A DNA stretch of 64,000 nucleotides. It comes from Sulfurimonas hydrogeniphila (GTDB lineage Bacteria > Campylobacterota > Campylobacteria > Campylobacterales > Sulfurimonadaceae). Every line of letters begins with the position of its first letter. Position 1 is the stretch's first letter. Shown piece by piece: positions 45,965 to 55,030 of the stretch. A program made the translations under genes and the position numbers. The notes beneath the pieces were generated by a model. That model was given only the letters and a program-made list of their open reading frames with translations. It did no database searches and was not told the origin of the DNA. The stretch is taken from NCBI RefSeq assembly GCF_009068765.1, contig NZ_CP035534.1:992001-1056000 (forward strand). The letters are read 5' to 3'.

Positions 45965-46876
45965 ATGTTTAAAAAAAATGCAATAGCCCTTTTGATAACG
46001 ATGTTTTTCATTATGGCAATTACAGTTACAATAGGGGTATCACTCGGACATATCAACAGTGCAAAAAAGAATCTTTCCTCTGAGAAATTTTTACTGCAAA
46101 TTACTGCTGTTTTGGATGATATGCTGAAAATTTTAAAAGAGACTCCCGAACTTAATGATATAAACGACACACAGACATTTCGTGCATTTTTATTGCAATA
46201 CAGCACAGTTGTCCCGTTAAGTACGGATATAATGGTAGAGGTAAAGCTGGAGAATGCCCGATCTAAATTTAATTTTAATGCACTTAAAAAGAACACAGCT
46301 GAAGGAGAGAGTGCACTGAAGAATGCACTTATCGGTTATTTGAATGCAAAAATGATCAACAGTGAGTATCTTTATCTCCTTGAAGATCTAACAGGCGGTA
46401 TAAAAGAAGACGGAATGTATAACAGTGCTCTGTTTGATGAGAATCCTTATCTGTTTAGAGACTATATAAGTTCTGACGAACAGATAAAAGAGTTAAATGA
46501 GTATTATAAAAAAACCTATCATGATAACAGCGTTGAACACATAGATCTGCATAAAATCTTTACTTTTGGAAATTATAAAAATTCTTCTTATGTGATTGAT
46601 TTAAACTTTGTAAACAGGGATGTTTTTAATATAATGTCAGGGAACTATTATGAGCAGGAAAACACTGCTGCTGAAGAAGATAATTTTTTTGTGGACTGTG
46701 ACAAATTGACGGCAGAAGAGAAAGAAGACTTGAAAAGAAAATTTAATGCAAGTTGTGATTTGCAAAAAATTATAACAGTGACGCTTTTGGTTACACAGGG
46801 CAAACAAAATGCTGAAATAAAATTTGAATACAATATAAAAACCAAAAAAGGATCAAACTTTGTTTACAAAATTTAA
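45965..46876 (+). CDS. GspK-like minor pseudopilin
   Basis: 303 residues. The start MFKKNAIALLITMFFIMAIT resembles GspK, whose leader is followed by an AALL-type hydrophobic run and lacks the +5 glutamate. The size and a large soluble domain also fit GspK, which sits at the pseudopilus tip. The next gene overlaps it by 17 bases. Similarity beyond the leader is weak, so the call depends on position in the operon. Confidence 0.7.
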   Translation: MFKKNAIALLITMFFIMAITVTIGVSLGHINSAKKNLSSEKFLLQITAVLDDMLKILKETPELNDINDTQTFRAFLLQYSTVVPLSTDIMVEVKLENARSKFNFNALKKNTAEGESALKNALIGYLNAKMINSEYLYLLEDLTGGIKEDGMYNSALFDENPYLFRDYISSDEQIKELNEYYKKTYHDNSVEHIDLHKIFTFGNYKNSSYVIDLNFVNRDVFNIMSGNYYEQENTAAEEDNFFVDCDKLTAEEKEDLKRKFNASCDLQKIITVTLLVTQGKQNAEIKFEYNIKTKKGSNFVYKI

Positions 46877-47783
46877 AAATAATTACAAAACAATTTTGTT
46901 GGATCCTTTCATGGAACCAGTGCAGACTGAAGAAAAAATAAATGTTATTTTATCTCCGTCTTTATACTGGGTAAAGAAAATTTCTTTACCTGTGAAATAT
47001 ATAAGGGAAGTAAAAAAACTGCTTCCTTCCATTTTTGAAGATATTCTGCCTGAGGGTCACTACAGCTACTATGCCTATAAAGAAAATGACGAGTATATAG
47101 TTTTTGCCTATGAAGATAAAATGATTCTGGAGTTGATGGCACAAAAAGAAATATCTCCTTCAAATGTTGTCAATATCTATTTTGCGCAGAGTGAATTTTC
47201 TTCCTTGGAAGGGGCCTGTAGAGTAAATGAAAAACAGGCGCTTGTAGTGAAAAACGGTATAGTGATTCTTGTACCGGATTTTTGGATAAAAGAAGCAGAT
47301 ATCCTTAAACTGGATGATTTTAAACCATCCGGTCATGCTATAGTTTTACAGCAGTTTAATCATATTCTCAAAAAGTCCAGTTTTTATAAGATTGGTTTTG
47401 TTCTGTTGTTTATCACAGGTATAGTTTTCGGAGAATGGCTTATTACCATGGATAAGGCAGCCACGCTTGAAGATCAAAGGAGTGCCGTATTTGCAAAATA
47501 TAATTTAAAGCCTACCATGATGCAAAATCAGGCTATTCATGCAGAACTGAATAAAATATACGAAAAACAGATGAAACTGAGAGAATATATAGGATATTTT
47601 CTCAAAATGCATCTTGCAAAAAATGAAAAAATTTCTTACATAGGATTTGATTCCAAAGTGTTAACAGTGATTATAAAAGATGTTACACAGAGTAAAAAAA
47701 TTATAGAAGCATTGAAACGTAAAGGTATTCATGCTAAAACCCAATTAAAAAATTCAGTACTGACTTTGGAGATAACTTTATGA
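46860..47783 (+). CDS. GspL-like assembly protein
   Basis: 307 residues from a TTG, with AAAAGGA eight bases ahead. An actin-like N-terminal part of about 175 residues (VKKLLPSIFEDILPEG) is followed by one membrane segment (about 180-200) and a small periplasmic ferredoxin-like domain. This is the layout of GspL, which links GspE to the membrane. The cytoplasmic part is shorter than in classical GspL. A four-base overlap couples it to the GspM-like gene. Confidence 0.7.
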   Translation: MFTKFKNNYKTILLDPFMEPVQTEEKINVILSPSLYWVKKISLPVKYIREVKKLLPSIFEDILPEGHYSYYAYKENDEYIVFAYEDKMILELMAQKEISPSNVVNIYFAQSEFSSLEGACRVNEKQALVVKNGIVILVPDFWIKEADILKLDDFKPSGHAIVLQQFNHILKKSSFYKIGFVLLFITGIVFGEWLITMDKAATLEDQRSAVFAKYNLKPTMMQNQAIHAELNKIYEKQMKLREYIGYFLKMHLAKNEKISYIGFDSKVLTVIIKDVTQSKKIIEALKRKGIHAKTQLKNSVLTLEITL

Positions 47784-48187
47784 ACCGCTTAAATCCTCTT
47801 TACGTTGGCATCTTTTTACTTTTGCTTTTACTGTTTTTTGTTTTGAAGCTCATAGATGCAAAAAAAGAGCTCCATCAGGAAAAAATTCTCTATGAAAAAA
47901 CGCTGAAAGTTTCTTTAGATACGAGTGCTTTAAAAAAAGCATTTGCCAACAAAGAAAAAGAGAAAAAGGAGATTCTACATATATTGTCAAATCCTGTTTT
48001 AAAGAGTTCCAAGATAAAAAAAGAAATAACAAACTCAGGAATACACATCAGTTCTCAAAACATGGATATAAAAGCTTTGAATTTTTTAATGGGTAAAATT
48101 CTCAATACAACATTTAACATAACAATGCTGAAAATAAAAAGAATCAGCGAGAGTAAATCAACGCTGGAGGTGAAGATAAAATGGTAA
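47780..48187 (+). CDS. GspM-like assembly protein
   Basis: 135 residues. One membrane segment near residues 8-26 is followed by a helical stretch and a small alpha/beta domain, the plan of GspM, partner of GspL. It is placed straight after the GspL-like gene with a four-base overlap and before the GspN-like gene with seven. The assignment is by architecture and order. Confidence 0.65.
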   Translation: MNRLNPLYVGIFLLLLLLFFVLKLIDAKKELHQEKILYEKTLKVSLDTSALKKAFANKEKEKKEILHILSNPVLKSSKIKKEITNSGIHISSQNMDIKALNFLMGKILNTTFNITMLKIKRISESKSTLEVKIKW

Positions 48188-48714
48188 AAAAACTGGTTTT
48201 ATTCCTGTTGTATGTCCTGTTTTTTATGATGGCATTTATCTATTTTTCTCCCAAAGTAAATATATACTATTTTGCTGAAGAGCAACTGCAAAAAAAAGGT
48301 ATTGTTCTGAATGATGAGACTCTCAGTGATGAAGGTTTTACGCTTGAAATAAAAAATGCTGTTTTATATGTTAAAACACTCGAAACTGCAAAAATACAAA
48401 AGATAAAACTGAATCTTTTTCTTTTGTATAACAGTGTAGAGGTTGAAGGTTTGGTCTTATCCGATATGGCATCAGGATTTATACCTTTACATGTAAAGAG
48501 TCTGTATCTTGTCTATACTGTATTTAATCCTTTACATGTAACGGGAAAATGCAGTGGTGAGTTTGGAGAGGCTGATATTAATATCGACCTTGTCAAGAGA
48601 ACTTTGCAGGTTTTGATAAAACCTTCCAAAAAAATGTTGACTCATTATCGTACAACACTGCGAAATTTGAAAAAAGATAAAAACGGAGGCTTCATTTATG
48701 AACAAAGTCTCTAA
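48181..48714 (+). CDS. GspN-like protein
   Basis: 177 residues. One N-terminal membrane segment is followed by a beta-rich periplasmic domain (SDEGFTLEIKNAVLYV...) with the feel of GspN/AsmA-type proteins. GspN is an inner-membrane protein of unclear role that is not present in all systems. Overlaps gspM-like by seven and gspC-like by 17 bases. Two TTACATGTAA palindromes (48487 and 48532) lie in this gene. Confidence 0.6.
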   Translation: MVKKLVLFLLYVLFFMMAFIYFSPKVNIYYFAEEQLQKKGIVLNDETLSDEGFTLEIKNAVLYVKTLETAKIQKIKLNLFLLYNSVEVEGLVLSDMASGFIPLHVKSLYLVYTVFNPLHVTGKCSGEFGEADINIDLVKRTLQVLIKPSKKMLTHYRTTLRNLKKDKNGGFIYEQSL

Positions 48715-49522
48715 TTCCAAGATGTTGCAAATTATTACAAAATTGTTGATTTTAATAGCTCTTTCCAAGCTGCTTGCGCTCGTGCTGTTATGGTATTTGC
48801 CAAGCAATGGTATAGATGTAAAGATAAAAAAGAATTATCGTCCGGCATATCAAAGAGTAAATTTTACAAATATGCTTACTCCTTTGCATACAAATACCAA
48901 GGGGTATAAAAAAACAAATGAAACGGGTGCGCACAGAAGTATTACCGATATGACTCTGATCGGTCTTTATGGTTCTAAAAATTATGGATATGCCATAGTG
49001 GCAATGAAATCGAATTTGAAAAAAACTTCAATTATCGGAGTGGGTGAAACGTATAATGGCTATACTTTGAAAGAAATCAATAACGATAATGTTGTTTTTA
49101 CAAAAGACGGCAAAAACTATATACTCTATTTTGTCAAACAAAAAATTAAAGATGTAAGTATAAACCGGGTCACGCATAATGAAACAGATAATGAAACAGA
49201 TAATGGTGTGACAAATATATCAAGGCAGGATATAAAGTTTTTTGAAAAAAATCCTCAAAAGATTTGGAAACAAATTGCCATAAAGGAAGTCATGGAAGAT
49301 GGAAAAATTAAAGGTTTTAAGATAATGAAAATAAATAAAAATTCAAAATTTGCAGCACTCGGGTTGCAAAAAGGTGATATTGTCATTAAAGCAAACAATA
49401 TTGATTTGACATCATATAAAGCAGTGATGAATATATATAAAAATGTAAACAAATTAAGCGAAATAAGCTTGGTTGTTTTAAGAAATAACACAGAAAAGGA
49501 ATTGATATATGAAATTCATTAA
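48698..49522 (+). CDS. gspC: GspC-like protein with PDZ domain
   Basis: 274 residues. One N-terminal membrane segment (about 10-35), a periplasmic homology region (TLIGLYGSKNYGYAIVAMK, then GETYNGYTLKEINNDNVVFT), a variable linker with the repeated NETDNETDN, and a C-terminal PDZ domain with FAALGLQKGDIVIKAN. GspC connects the inner-membrane platform to the secretin GspD, whose gene overlaps its end by 14 bases. Confidence 0.85.
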   Translation: MNKVSNSKMLQIITKLLILIALSKLLALVLLWYLPSNGIDVKIKKNYRPAYQRVNFTNMLTPLHTNTKGYKKTNETGAHRSITDMTLIGLYGSKNYGYAIVAMKSNLKKTSIIGVGETYNGYTLKEINNDNVVFTKDGKNYILYFVKQKIKDVSINRVTHNETDNETDNGVTNISRQDIKFFEKNPQKIWKQIAIKEVMEDGKIKGFKIMKINKNSKFAALGLQKGDIVIKANNIDLTSYKAVMNIYKNVNKLSEISLVVLRNNTEKELIYEIH

Positions 49523-51365
49523 GCACATAGGATTGATACTACTTTTAACATTCTCTCTTCAGGCAAGAGAACAGGTGAATGTTAACTTTTCAAATTTGGC
49601 CATTGATGATTTTGTAAAACTGGTAGCAAAAATTACACATAAAAATATTTTAATGAATTATAAAATAAACGGAAGTGTGAATCTTGTAAGTTCTGCACCT
49701 ATCTATGATGATGAATTGATGGGGATGCTGGTTTCTGTTTTACAGTCAAAAGGCTACTCTTTGGCACGTAATGGGTCTTATTATGAAATTGTCCGCTCTT
49801 CTGAGGTTGCAAGATCTAATGCGGATGTTGTCAAACCAAACCAAAAAGTATCCGGATCTTTAATGGTAACCCAGGCTGTTAAAGTAGAGGGTGAAAATGT
49901 AGATATTATAGCGGCAAAGATTCGTTATCTTATTTCAAAAACTGCAAAACTGATGACATTAAAAGAGAGCAATACGATCTTGATAACTGATTATCCAAAA
50001 AATATAGAAACCATTAAAAAAATAATCAAAGATATTCAAATAACAAACAACTCTATTGTAAAACTGGTATATATAAAACATGCAGATGCCGGAAAACTTC
50101 AGGCTCGTTTGTTGGATATAAGCAAGTCAATATTTAATCCTAAAGTCGTTTCGGACAAAGTCAATATCATTTTTGATGAAAATATAAACGGTTTGATTGT
50201 TATCGGAAATAAAAAGAATGTAGCAAAAATTGAAGATTTGGCGAAAAAACTTGATGTAGAGTCAAACATTAGCCGGTCAGTTGAAATTTACAGTCTTAAA
50301 AACTCTGATGCAAAGAATGTTATCAAAACCCTAAAAGAGATTATTTCTGATAAAACCTATAAAGGTCTCACCACAAAACCGAATATCTCTTCGAGCGAAG
50401 AGATCAATGCCATCATCGCAGTGGCGGACCCTGAGATACTCAAAGGAATCAAGGTTATTATTGATGCACTGGACAAGGAAAAATACCAGGTATATGTTCA
50501 GGCAAGAATTATTAATATCAACAAAAACAATGCCGAAAGTTTAGGAATGAAATATGGTTTTGCAGCAGGAGATGTTTCAGCATCCGGACTTTATGCAATG
50601 AGTGCAAACTTTGGTGATGCTAATTTGCAAAATCTGGCATCAACACAGATTATCAATTATCTCGGTGCTATTGGCTCTGGCGCAAAAAGCGCATTGGCCC
50701 TTGGGGCAACACTTGATTTTTTACAAAGTCACGGCGCATCAAAAACAATATCAAATCCTTCAATTCTCTGTGTCAACAATAAACAATCTTCCATCTATGT
50801 CGGTAAAACCATCTCTATAATATCCGGTGCAACAACAAATGCTGTTTCGGGGGTGACAAACAACTATAAAAGAGAAAATATCGGTCTGACATTACGAATC
50901 AAACCCAGAGTATCCTCAAACGACAAGGTAACTTTGGATGTTGAAGCGTCTTTGGAAAATATTTTAAGCTCTGATGCAGCGGGACAGCCTGTTACGTCAA
51001 AGCAAGAGGTGAAGACACAGGCGATTTTAAGAAGCGGCGAAAGCATTATCATCGGCGGTCTTGTAAAATCCCTTGACAGAAAAACAAAAACAAAAGTTCC
51101 TCTGCTGGGTGATATTCCAATGATAGGAGAGTATCTTTTTTCATCTACTGAAACAATTAAAGAACAGGATAACTTAGTAGTCATTCTGACTCCTTATGTC
51201 ATAGACAAAAGTGAAGAACTTTCAAAACTGCAAAGAGACCTGGGTGTTCTTTCAAGTGTGCAAAAAGAGTATAATGAAAAAATCTTTAAAAAGATAATGA
51301 GTAAAAAAAATGAAAAGATACAAAAGAATACAGAACCTGCAGTGCATGTCAAAGGTGTCTATTAA
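49509..51365 (+). CDS. gspD: Type II secretion outer-membrane secretin GspD
   Basis: 618 residues with a signal peptide. The N0 domain starts VNVNFSNLAIDDFVKLVAKIT; the N1 to N3 repeats include LVYIKHADAGKLQARL and YSLKNSDAKNVIKTL. The secretin domain contains FLQSHGASKTISNPSI, VGKTISIISG and the LLGDIPMIGEYLFSS signature near the end. It forms the exit pore. It shares one base with the gspE start (TAATG). Confidence 0.95.
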   Translation: MKFIKHIGLILLLTFSLQAREQVNVNFSNLAIDDFVKLVAKITHKNILMNYKINGSVNLVSSAPIYDDELMGMLVSVLQSKGYSLARNGSYYEIVRSSEVARSNADVVKPNQKVSGSLMVTQAVKVEGENVDIIAAKIRYLISKTAKLMTLKESNTILITDYPKNIETIKKIIKDIQITNNSIVKLVYIKHADAGKLQARLLDISKSIFNPKVVSDKVNIIFDENINGLIVIGNKKNVAKIEDLAKKLDVESNISRSVEIYSLKNSDAKNVIKTLKEIISDKTYKGLTTKPNISSSEEINAIIAVADPEILKGIKVIIDALDKEKYQVYVQARIININKNNAESLGMKYGFAAGDVSASGLYAMSANFGDANLQNLASTQIINYLGAIGSGAKSALALGATLDFLQSHGASKTISNPSILCVNNKQSSIYVGKTISIISGATTNAVSGVTNNYKRENIGLTLRIKPRVSSNDKVTLDVEASLENILSSDAAGQPVTSKQEVKTQAILRSGESIIIGGLVKSLDRKTKTKVPLLGDIPMIGEYLFSSTETIKEQDNLVVILTPYVIDKSEELSKLQRDLGVLSSVQKEYNEKIFKKIMSKKNEKIQKNTEPAVHVKGVY

Positions 51366-52873
51366 TGCTCAATACAGAAGTGCTTCATGATTTACATTTA
51401 CAGGTATGTGAACCTGAGGGTATACCAACGGAGATCAGTGTTAAAAACTATCTTCTTTTTAGTAAAACAGAAGAAGAAGTCATTGCATGTGTCTGTGAAA
51501 GATATTTGGTTGAAGCGAGTAACTATTATACAAAACTAGAAATCAAATATCCTCTCAAGATGCTTGATGAAGATTCGTATGACAGGCTTTATAACCGTTT
51601 TTTGGAACTTCGAACAGACAAAGCAATAGAGACAATGCAAGAAGATTCTTCAGAAGAGAATGAACAAGAAGACATCTCTCTGACCGATTTTTTAAGAACG
51701 TCGAGTGACATTTTAACGAGTGAAGAATCAGCACCCATTATCAAGTTTGTCAATGCACTTTTTTATCAGGCTGTCAAAAAAAGAGCTTCGGATATCCATA
51801 TAGAGGTCAAAGAGAAGAGCGGTGAAGTCCGATTTCGTATAGACGGAATGCTGAGTAAAAATGCAGATTTGGACAAAAAAGTTGTCAGTCTTATCATCAG
51901 CCGTATTAAAGTTATTTCAAATTTGGATATTTCGGAAAAACGTATTCCCCAAGACGGAAGAACACAGATAAAAATTGCAGGTGAGATATTGGATATCAGG
52001 GTTTCGGTACTGCCTACTTTTTATGGAGAAAGAGTTGTTATGCGTATTTTAATGCAAAGTTCACAAATACCGCAGATAACAGAGCTTGGATTTCATCAGG
52101 ATATGATTGAAAAGATCAAAAGTCTGTTACGCCTTTCACACGGAATTATTTTAGTGACCGGACCGACAGGGAGTGGTAAAACAACATCTTTGCACTCTTT
52201 CCTGCGAGAAGTGGAATCTCCCGAAAAAAATCTTATAACCGTTGAAGATCCTGTGGAGTATAAATCAGAAAGCATATCGCAGATTCAAGTGAATGAAAAA
52301 GTAGGACTCACTTTTGCAAGTGCTCTGCGTTCAATTTTACGCCAGGATCCTGATGTCATAATGATAGGAGAAATCAGAGATGAAGAGACAGCATCTATTG
52401 CGGTGCGTGCAGCACTGACAGGGCATCTGGTTTTTTCTACAATTCACACAAATTCTGCATCTGCTACGATATCAAGATTGGTTGATATGGGAATTGCACC
52501 GTTTTTAATATCCTCTTCTATTTTAGGTATTTTGGCGCAAAGGCTGGTCCGCGTATTATGCCCTGAGTGCAAAGAAGAAGATGTCATAGCTGAAAATTTT
52601 GCCGATGACTACAATATCCCAAAAGAGAGCAAAATTTTTAAGGCAAAAGGGTGCCCCGCATGTAATTACAGTGGCTACACAGGCAGAAGATCGATAGGAG
52701 AACTTTTGATTATGAATGACAAGGTAAAAGATCTTTTAAAAACTACAGCGGATGAGCACAGTATCAAAGAAGCACTGGAAGCTGACGGTTTGCAAAGTAT
52801 CTCTTTTCAACTCTCCAACATGGTTTTAAATGGAGAAACTTCGCTGGATGAAGCAATCCGTATCGGATTATAA
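51365..52873 (+). CDS. gspE: Type II secretion ATPase GspE
   Basis: 502 residues. Order: N-terminal domains, KRASDIHIEVKEKSGEVRFRIDG near residue 138, Walker A GPTGSGKTT near residue 265, the Asp box ITVEDPVEY, Walker B DPDVIMIGEIRDEETA and the His box TGHLVFSTIHTN. Zinc cysteines CPEC and CPAC in the C-terminal domain are complete. It drives pseudopilus growth. The next pseudopilin gene follows two bases after the stop. Confidence 0.96.
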   Translation: MLNTEVLHDLHLQVCEPEGIPTEISVKNYLLFSKTEEEVIACVCERYLVEASNYYTKLEIKYPLKMLDEDSYDRLYNRFLELRTDKAIETMQEDSSEENEQEDISLTDFLRTSSDILTSEESAPIIKFVNALFYQAVKKRASDIHIEVKEKSGEVRFRIDGMLSKNADLDKKVVSLIISRIKVISNLDISEKRIPQDGRTQIKIAGEILDIRVSVLPTFYGERVVMRILMQSSQIPQITELGFHQDMIEKIKSLLRLSHGIILVTGPTGSGKTTSLHSFLREVESPEKNLITVEDPVEYKSESISQIQVNEKVGLTFASALRSILRQDPDVIMIGEIRDEETASIAVRAALTGHLVFSTIHTNSASATISRLVDMGIAPFLISSSILGILAQRLVRVLCPECKEEDVIAENFADDYNIPKESKIFKAKGCPACNYSGYTGRRSIGELLIMNDKVKDLLKTTADEHSIKEALEADGLQSISFQLSNMVLNGETSLDEAIRIGL

Positions 52874-52874
52874 A

Positions 52875-53342
52875 ATGTTTTGTACTGCTACATGTAATCT
52901 TCACAGGAGAGCTTTTACATTGATAGAGGTAATGGTAGCAGTGATGATTATTTCAGTGGTAATTATGGCGTTACTGCAAATAAATGCCAACAATACACAT
53001 ATATTTTCTCAGGTGAAAAATCAGGAAACGGCTACGCAATATCTTTCATTGCTTGTAGGAACAAAATATGGCTTTGAAAATGAAAAGATATCTTTAGAAG
53101 AGTTGGTTTCAGACTTTGATTTGGATGATGATTTTAGAAGAGAACTCAAACATACAGATATAGAAATAGTGTATCAAACACTGCAGAATATTGACACAAG
53201 CATGTTTGATGAATCCGCAAACGAGGAAGAAGATAACGATCCAAATAAAAAAAACAGTGCAGGAACTATCTACGAAACAGGAAGAAGTACATTGAAAACC
53301 AAGAACTACTCCTCATCACTGTTACGGTTAAGAATACGATGA
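52875..53342 (+). CDS. GspI-like minor pseudopilin
   Basis: 155 residues from the ATG at 52875, one base after the gspE stop. The leader HRRA precedes the cleaved FTLIEVMVAVMIISVVIMALL, with the alternating V and I typical of GspI. It would form part of the pseudopilus tip with GspJ and GspK. The soluble part is acidic. It overlaps gspJ-like by four bases. I did not find the usual GspI C-terminal signature. Confidence 0.75.
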   Translation: MFCTATCNLHRRAFTLIEVMVAVMIISVVIMALLQINANNTHIFSQVKNQETATQYLSLLVGTKYGFENEKISLEELVSDFDLDDDFRRELKHTDIEIVYQTLQNIDTSMFDESANEEEDNDPNKKNSAGTIYETGRSTLKTKNYSSSLLRLRIR

Positions 53343-53842
53343 AAAAAGCTTTTACATTGATAGAAATGATGATATCTATAACTATTTTATCTATTATGAT
53401 GGTTTATTTGTACAGAGTCAATGCTTCTGTAAACAAAAGTAATACATTTTATGAAAAACAGGTCAACGGATTTAATTCTCTGAGTCTAAAAAAGAGAGTA
53501 CTTTTCCTAGACTTGTCTTTAATGCTTTATCAGCAAAACAGTATCGTGCATAATGACAAAAATGAAGATGTCCTCTTTTTGCAAACAACACACTCCCTTC
53601 ACAGAAGAGTAAACCCTTATGTGACCTATATAGTCAAAAATAAAAAACTTTACAGACTGGAATCATTACAAAAACCTGCTTATCCGTTATCAGAAGCCGA
53701 TAAATTTAATGCAGACTGTCTTGGCAGTGTTGATGTCTTCAGAGTCTATAAACAAAAGGATAAAGCAGTTTTTTTAGTCAATTTGAAGTTTGAAGATTCT
53801 GACCGTATATTGATGAAAATAAATGCTTTAAATGAATATTAA
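53339..53842 (+). CDS. GspJ-like minor pseudopilin
   Basis: 167 residues. The leader MKKA precedes FTLIEMMISITILSIMMVYLY, a pilin-like start with +5 glutamate. The rest shows GspJ-like strands (DVLFLQTTHSLHRRVNPYVTYIVKN, KLYRLESL). It is the last of the twelve secretion genes; the island with mobile-element remnants begins right after. No prepilin peptidase gene is in the window. Confidence 0.75.
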   Translation: MKKAFTLIEMMISITILSIMMVYLYRVNASVNKSNTFYEKQVNGFNSLSLKKRVLFLDLSLMLYQQNSIVHNDKNEDVLFLQTTHSLHRRVNPYVTYIVKNKKLYRLESLQKPAYPLSEADKFNADCLGSVDVFRVYKQKDKAVFLVNLKFEDSDRILMKINALNEY

Positions 53843-53884
53843 GTTTGTTTGAGAACTTTCAAAAAGACTTTATTCACAACTATA

Positions 53885-53956
53885 TACTTTTTCGATATAA
53901 TCTCTTTATTAAAAACGTCTGTTGTATTGGCGGGGATGCGTTTTAGAGTAGTTTAC
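53885..53956 (-). pseudogene. Remnant of an integrase N-terminus
   Basis: On the reverse strand the frame gives LKRIPANTTDVFNKEIISKK and then degenerates. This aligns to LLKRIPTNTAGVFYKEIVSKN of the integrase remnant at 56284. DNA at 53888-53956 is recognisably alike to 56214-56282. No start codon remains and only about 35 codons can be followed. It seems to be the leftover of an earlier integration. Confidence 0.55.
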
Positions 53957-53962
53957 TGACAA

Positions 53963-54010
53963 AATTTAAAAAAGGACGAAAATGGAGTGTGAATCTCTCC
54001 ACAACTAATT
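53963..54010 (+). repeat. Second copy of the 5' end of the CoA-binding gene
   Basis: The run GAAAATGGAGTG (53978-53989) is identical to 56445-56456, and bases on both sides are alike: TTAAAAAAGG before, GAAT and then TAATTC after. The copy would encode MECESLHN and stop, against MECEFPTVN in the real gene. The two copies bracket the island and may mark an attachment site. Confidence 0.5.
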
Positions 54011-54127
54011 CTTTTAAAGTCCCAAGAAATAGGGTGTTAATAGCCTAAAATAAAGCCTTGCATTTTTACCAAGTCCCACAAAAGTCCAAATGAAATGATA
54101 TGATTTGATAAGGTTTGAAACTAAGCC

Positions 54128-54183
54128 TATGTCATGACAATATGCTAAAATTATGTCAGTGCATATGAGTTGTATGTTATAAT
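54128..54183 (+). promoter_or_regulatory. Promoter and repeated operator-like sites of the MNT-HEPN pair
   Basis: A TATAAT box lies at 54178-54183. Just upstream two similar units occur, TATGTCATGACAATATG (54128-54144, containing the perfect palindrome TGTCATGACA) and TATGTCAGTGCATATG (54152-54167), about 24 bases apart. They overlap the -35 region, as expected for an autoregulated toxin-antitoxin promoter. Confidence 0.45.
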
Positions 54184-54212
54184 CTATAAAATAATATATT
54201 TTGGAGTTAACA

Positions 54213-54515
54213 ATGAATAAAGCGACTATTTTACAATACCTCAAAAATAAAAAAAATGAGTTTAAAAAGCTTTATGGTATAAATACATTGGGACTCTATG
54301 GTAGTTATGCAAGAGATGAAGCTAAATCTACAAGTGATATAGATATATTTTATACAAGAGACAGAAATTTTGAATTAAAGAGTGGTATTGAATTTTTAAA
54401 AATTCAAGATACGATTGCCTCAGAGCTTAATGTAGAAAAAGTAGATTTTGTTTCTTTAGATTTTATGAATCCGATAATAAAACATTATGCAAAAAAAGAT
54501 TTTATCTATGTATGA
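54213..54515 (+). CDS. mntA: MNT-family nucleotidyltransferase (antitoxin of HEPN-MNT pair)
   Basis: 100 residues from the ATG at 54213, with TTGGAG seven bases ahead. The catalytic motif is GSx10DxD: Gly30, Ser31, Asp42 and Asp44. Proteins of this type add AMP groups to a tyrosine of the HEPN toxin and so neutralise it. The HEPN gene overlaps its end by eight bases. The gene sits alone with its toxin in an island full of integrase remains and is the intact cargo. Confidence 0.88.
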   Translation: MNKATILQYLKNKKNEFKKLYGINTLGLYGSYARDEAKSTSDIDIFYTRDRNFELKSGIEFLKIQDTIASELNVEKVDFVSLDFMNPIIKHYAKKDFIYV

Positions 54516-54945
54516 TGAAAAAAACTTGATTCATATTTTGACTATGCTTGAGTGTTGTGAAAAAGCATGGTTATACACAAAAGATTTTGAAAATCCAATA
54601 GACTTTATATGGGCAAATGAGCAAAAAGAACTCAATGCCACCATATCACTTTTTATAGCTATTGGTGAAGAATCTAAAAAAATAGATAGATCTTTGAAAG
54701 ATTCAGTAAAATGTGAACTTTCTTGGAGTGATATAGCAGGTCTTAGAGATAAAATATCACACGATTATAGAGGTGTGGATGGAGATATCTTATGGATAGT
54801 AATTCATAAAGATTTGCACAAACTAAAATCTGCACTTATTGATATGATTAAACTGATAAATCCATCTAAAGATTTGCTAAAAGAGTTTTTAGCGACACCT
54901 TATTACAAGCATTTAGAGTATCTTTTAGCATATGAAGACTTATGA
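54508..54945 (+). CDS. hepT: HEPN-domain toxin (RNase) of HEPN-MNT pair
   Basis: 145 residues from the ATG at 54508; an upstream ATG at 54487 is possible but lies well inside the MNT gene. The RNase motif Rx4HxY is complete: Arg80, His85 and Tyr87. The tyrosine is the residue AMPylated by the partner in the studied pairs. The rest is all helical, as in HepT. It likely cuts tRNA or mRNA when free of its antitoxin. Confidence 0.87.
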   Translation: MYDEKNLIHILTMLECCEKAWLYTKDFENPIDFIWANEQKELNATISLFIAIGEESKKIDRSLKDSVKCELSWSDIAGLRDKISHDYRGVDGDILWIVIHKDLHKLKSALIDMIKLINPSKDLLKEFLATPYYKHLEYLLAYEDL

Positions 54946-55030
54946 TTTATAACTATACTTAGAATCGTTTAGTTAATTGAATTAATCAAGATACTGTGCT
55001 TTATAAAGATTCCAATATGGGAGATATGAT

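Larger units (their letters stand above)
53843..54212. other. Non-coding remnant region at the left side of the mobile island
   Basis: There is no intact gene in this 370-base stretch. It holds a broken integrase start (reverse strand, 53885-53956), a second copy of the 5' end of the CoA-binding gene (53963-54010), and an AGTCC...AAAGTCCAAATGA string near 54072-54100 that resembles 56308-56330. The operator-like repeats and promoter of the MNT gene fill 54128-54183. Confidence 0.6.

Noticed and set aside
49178-49201. Two 12-base tandem units AATGAAACAGAT in the gspC gene
   Set aside because: Only two copies, in frame, in the linker of GspC; a small local duplication and not a regulatory repeat.
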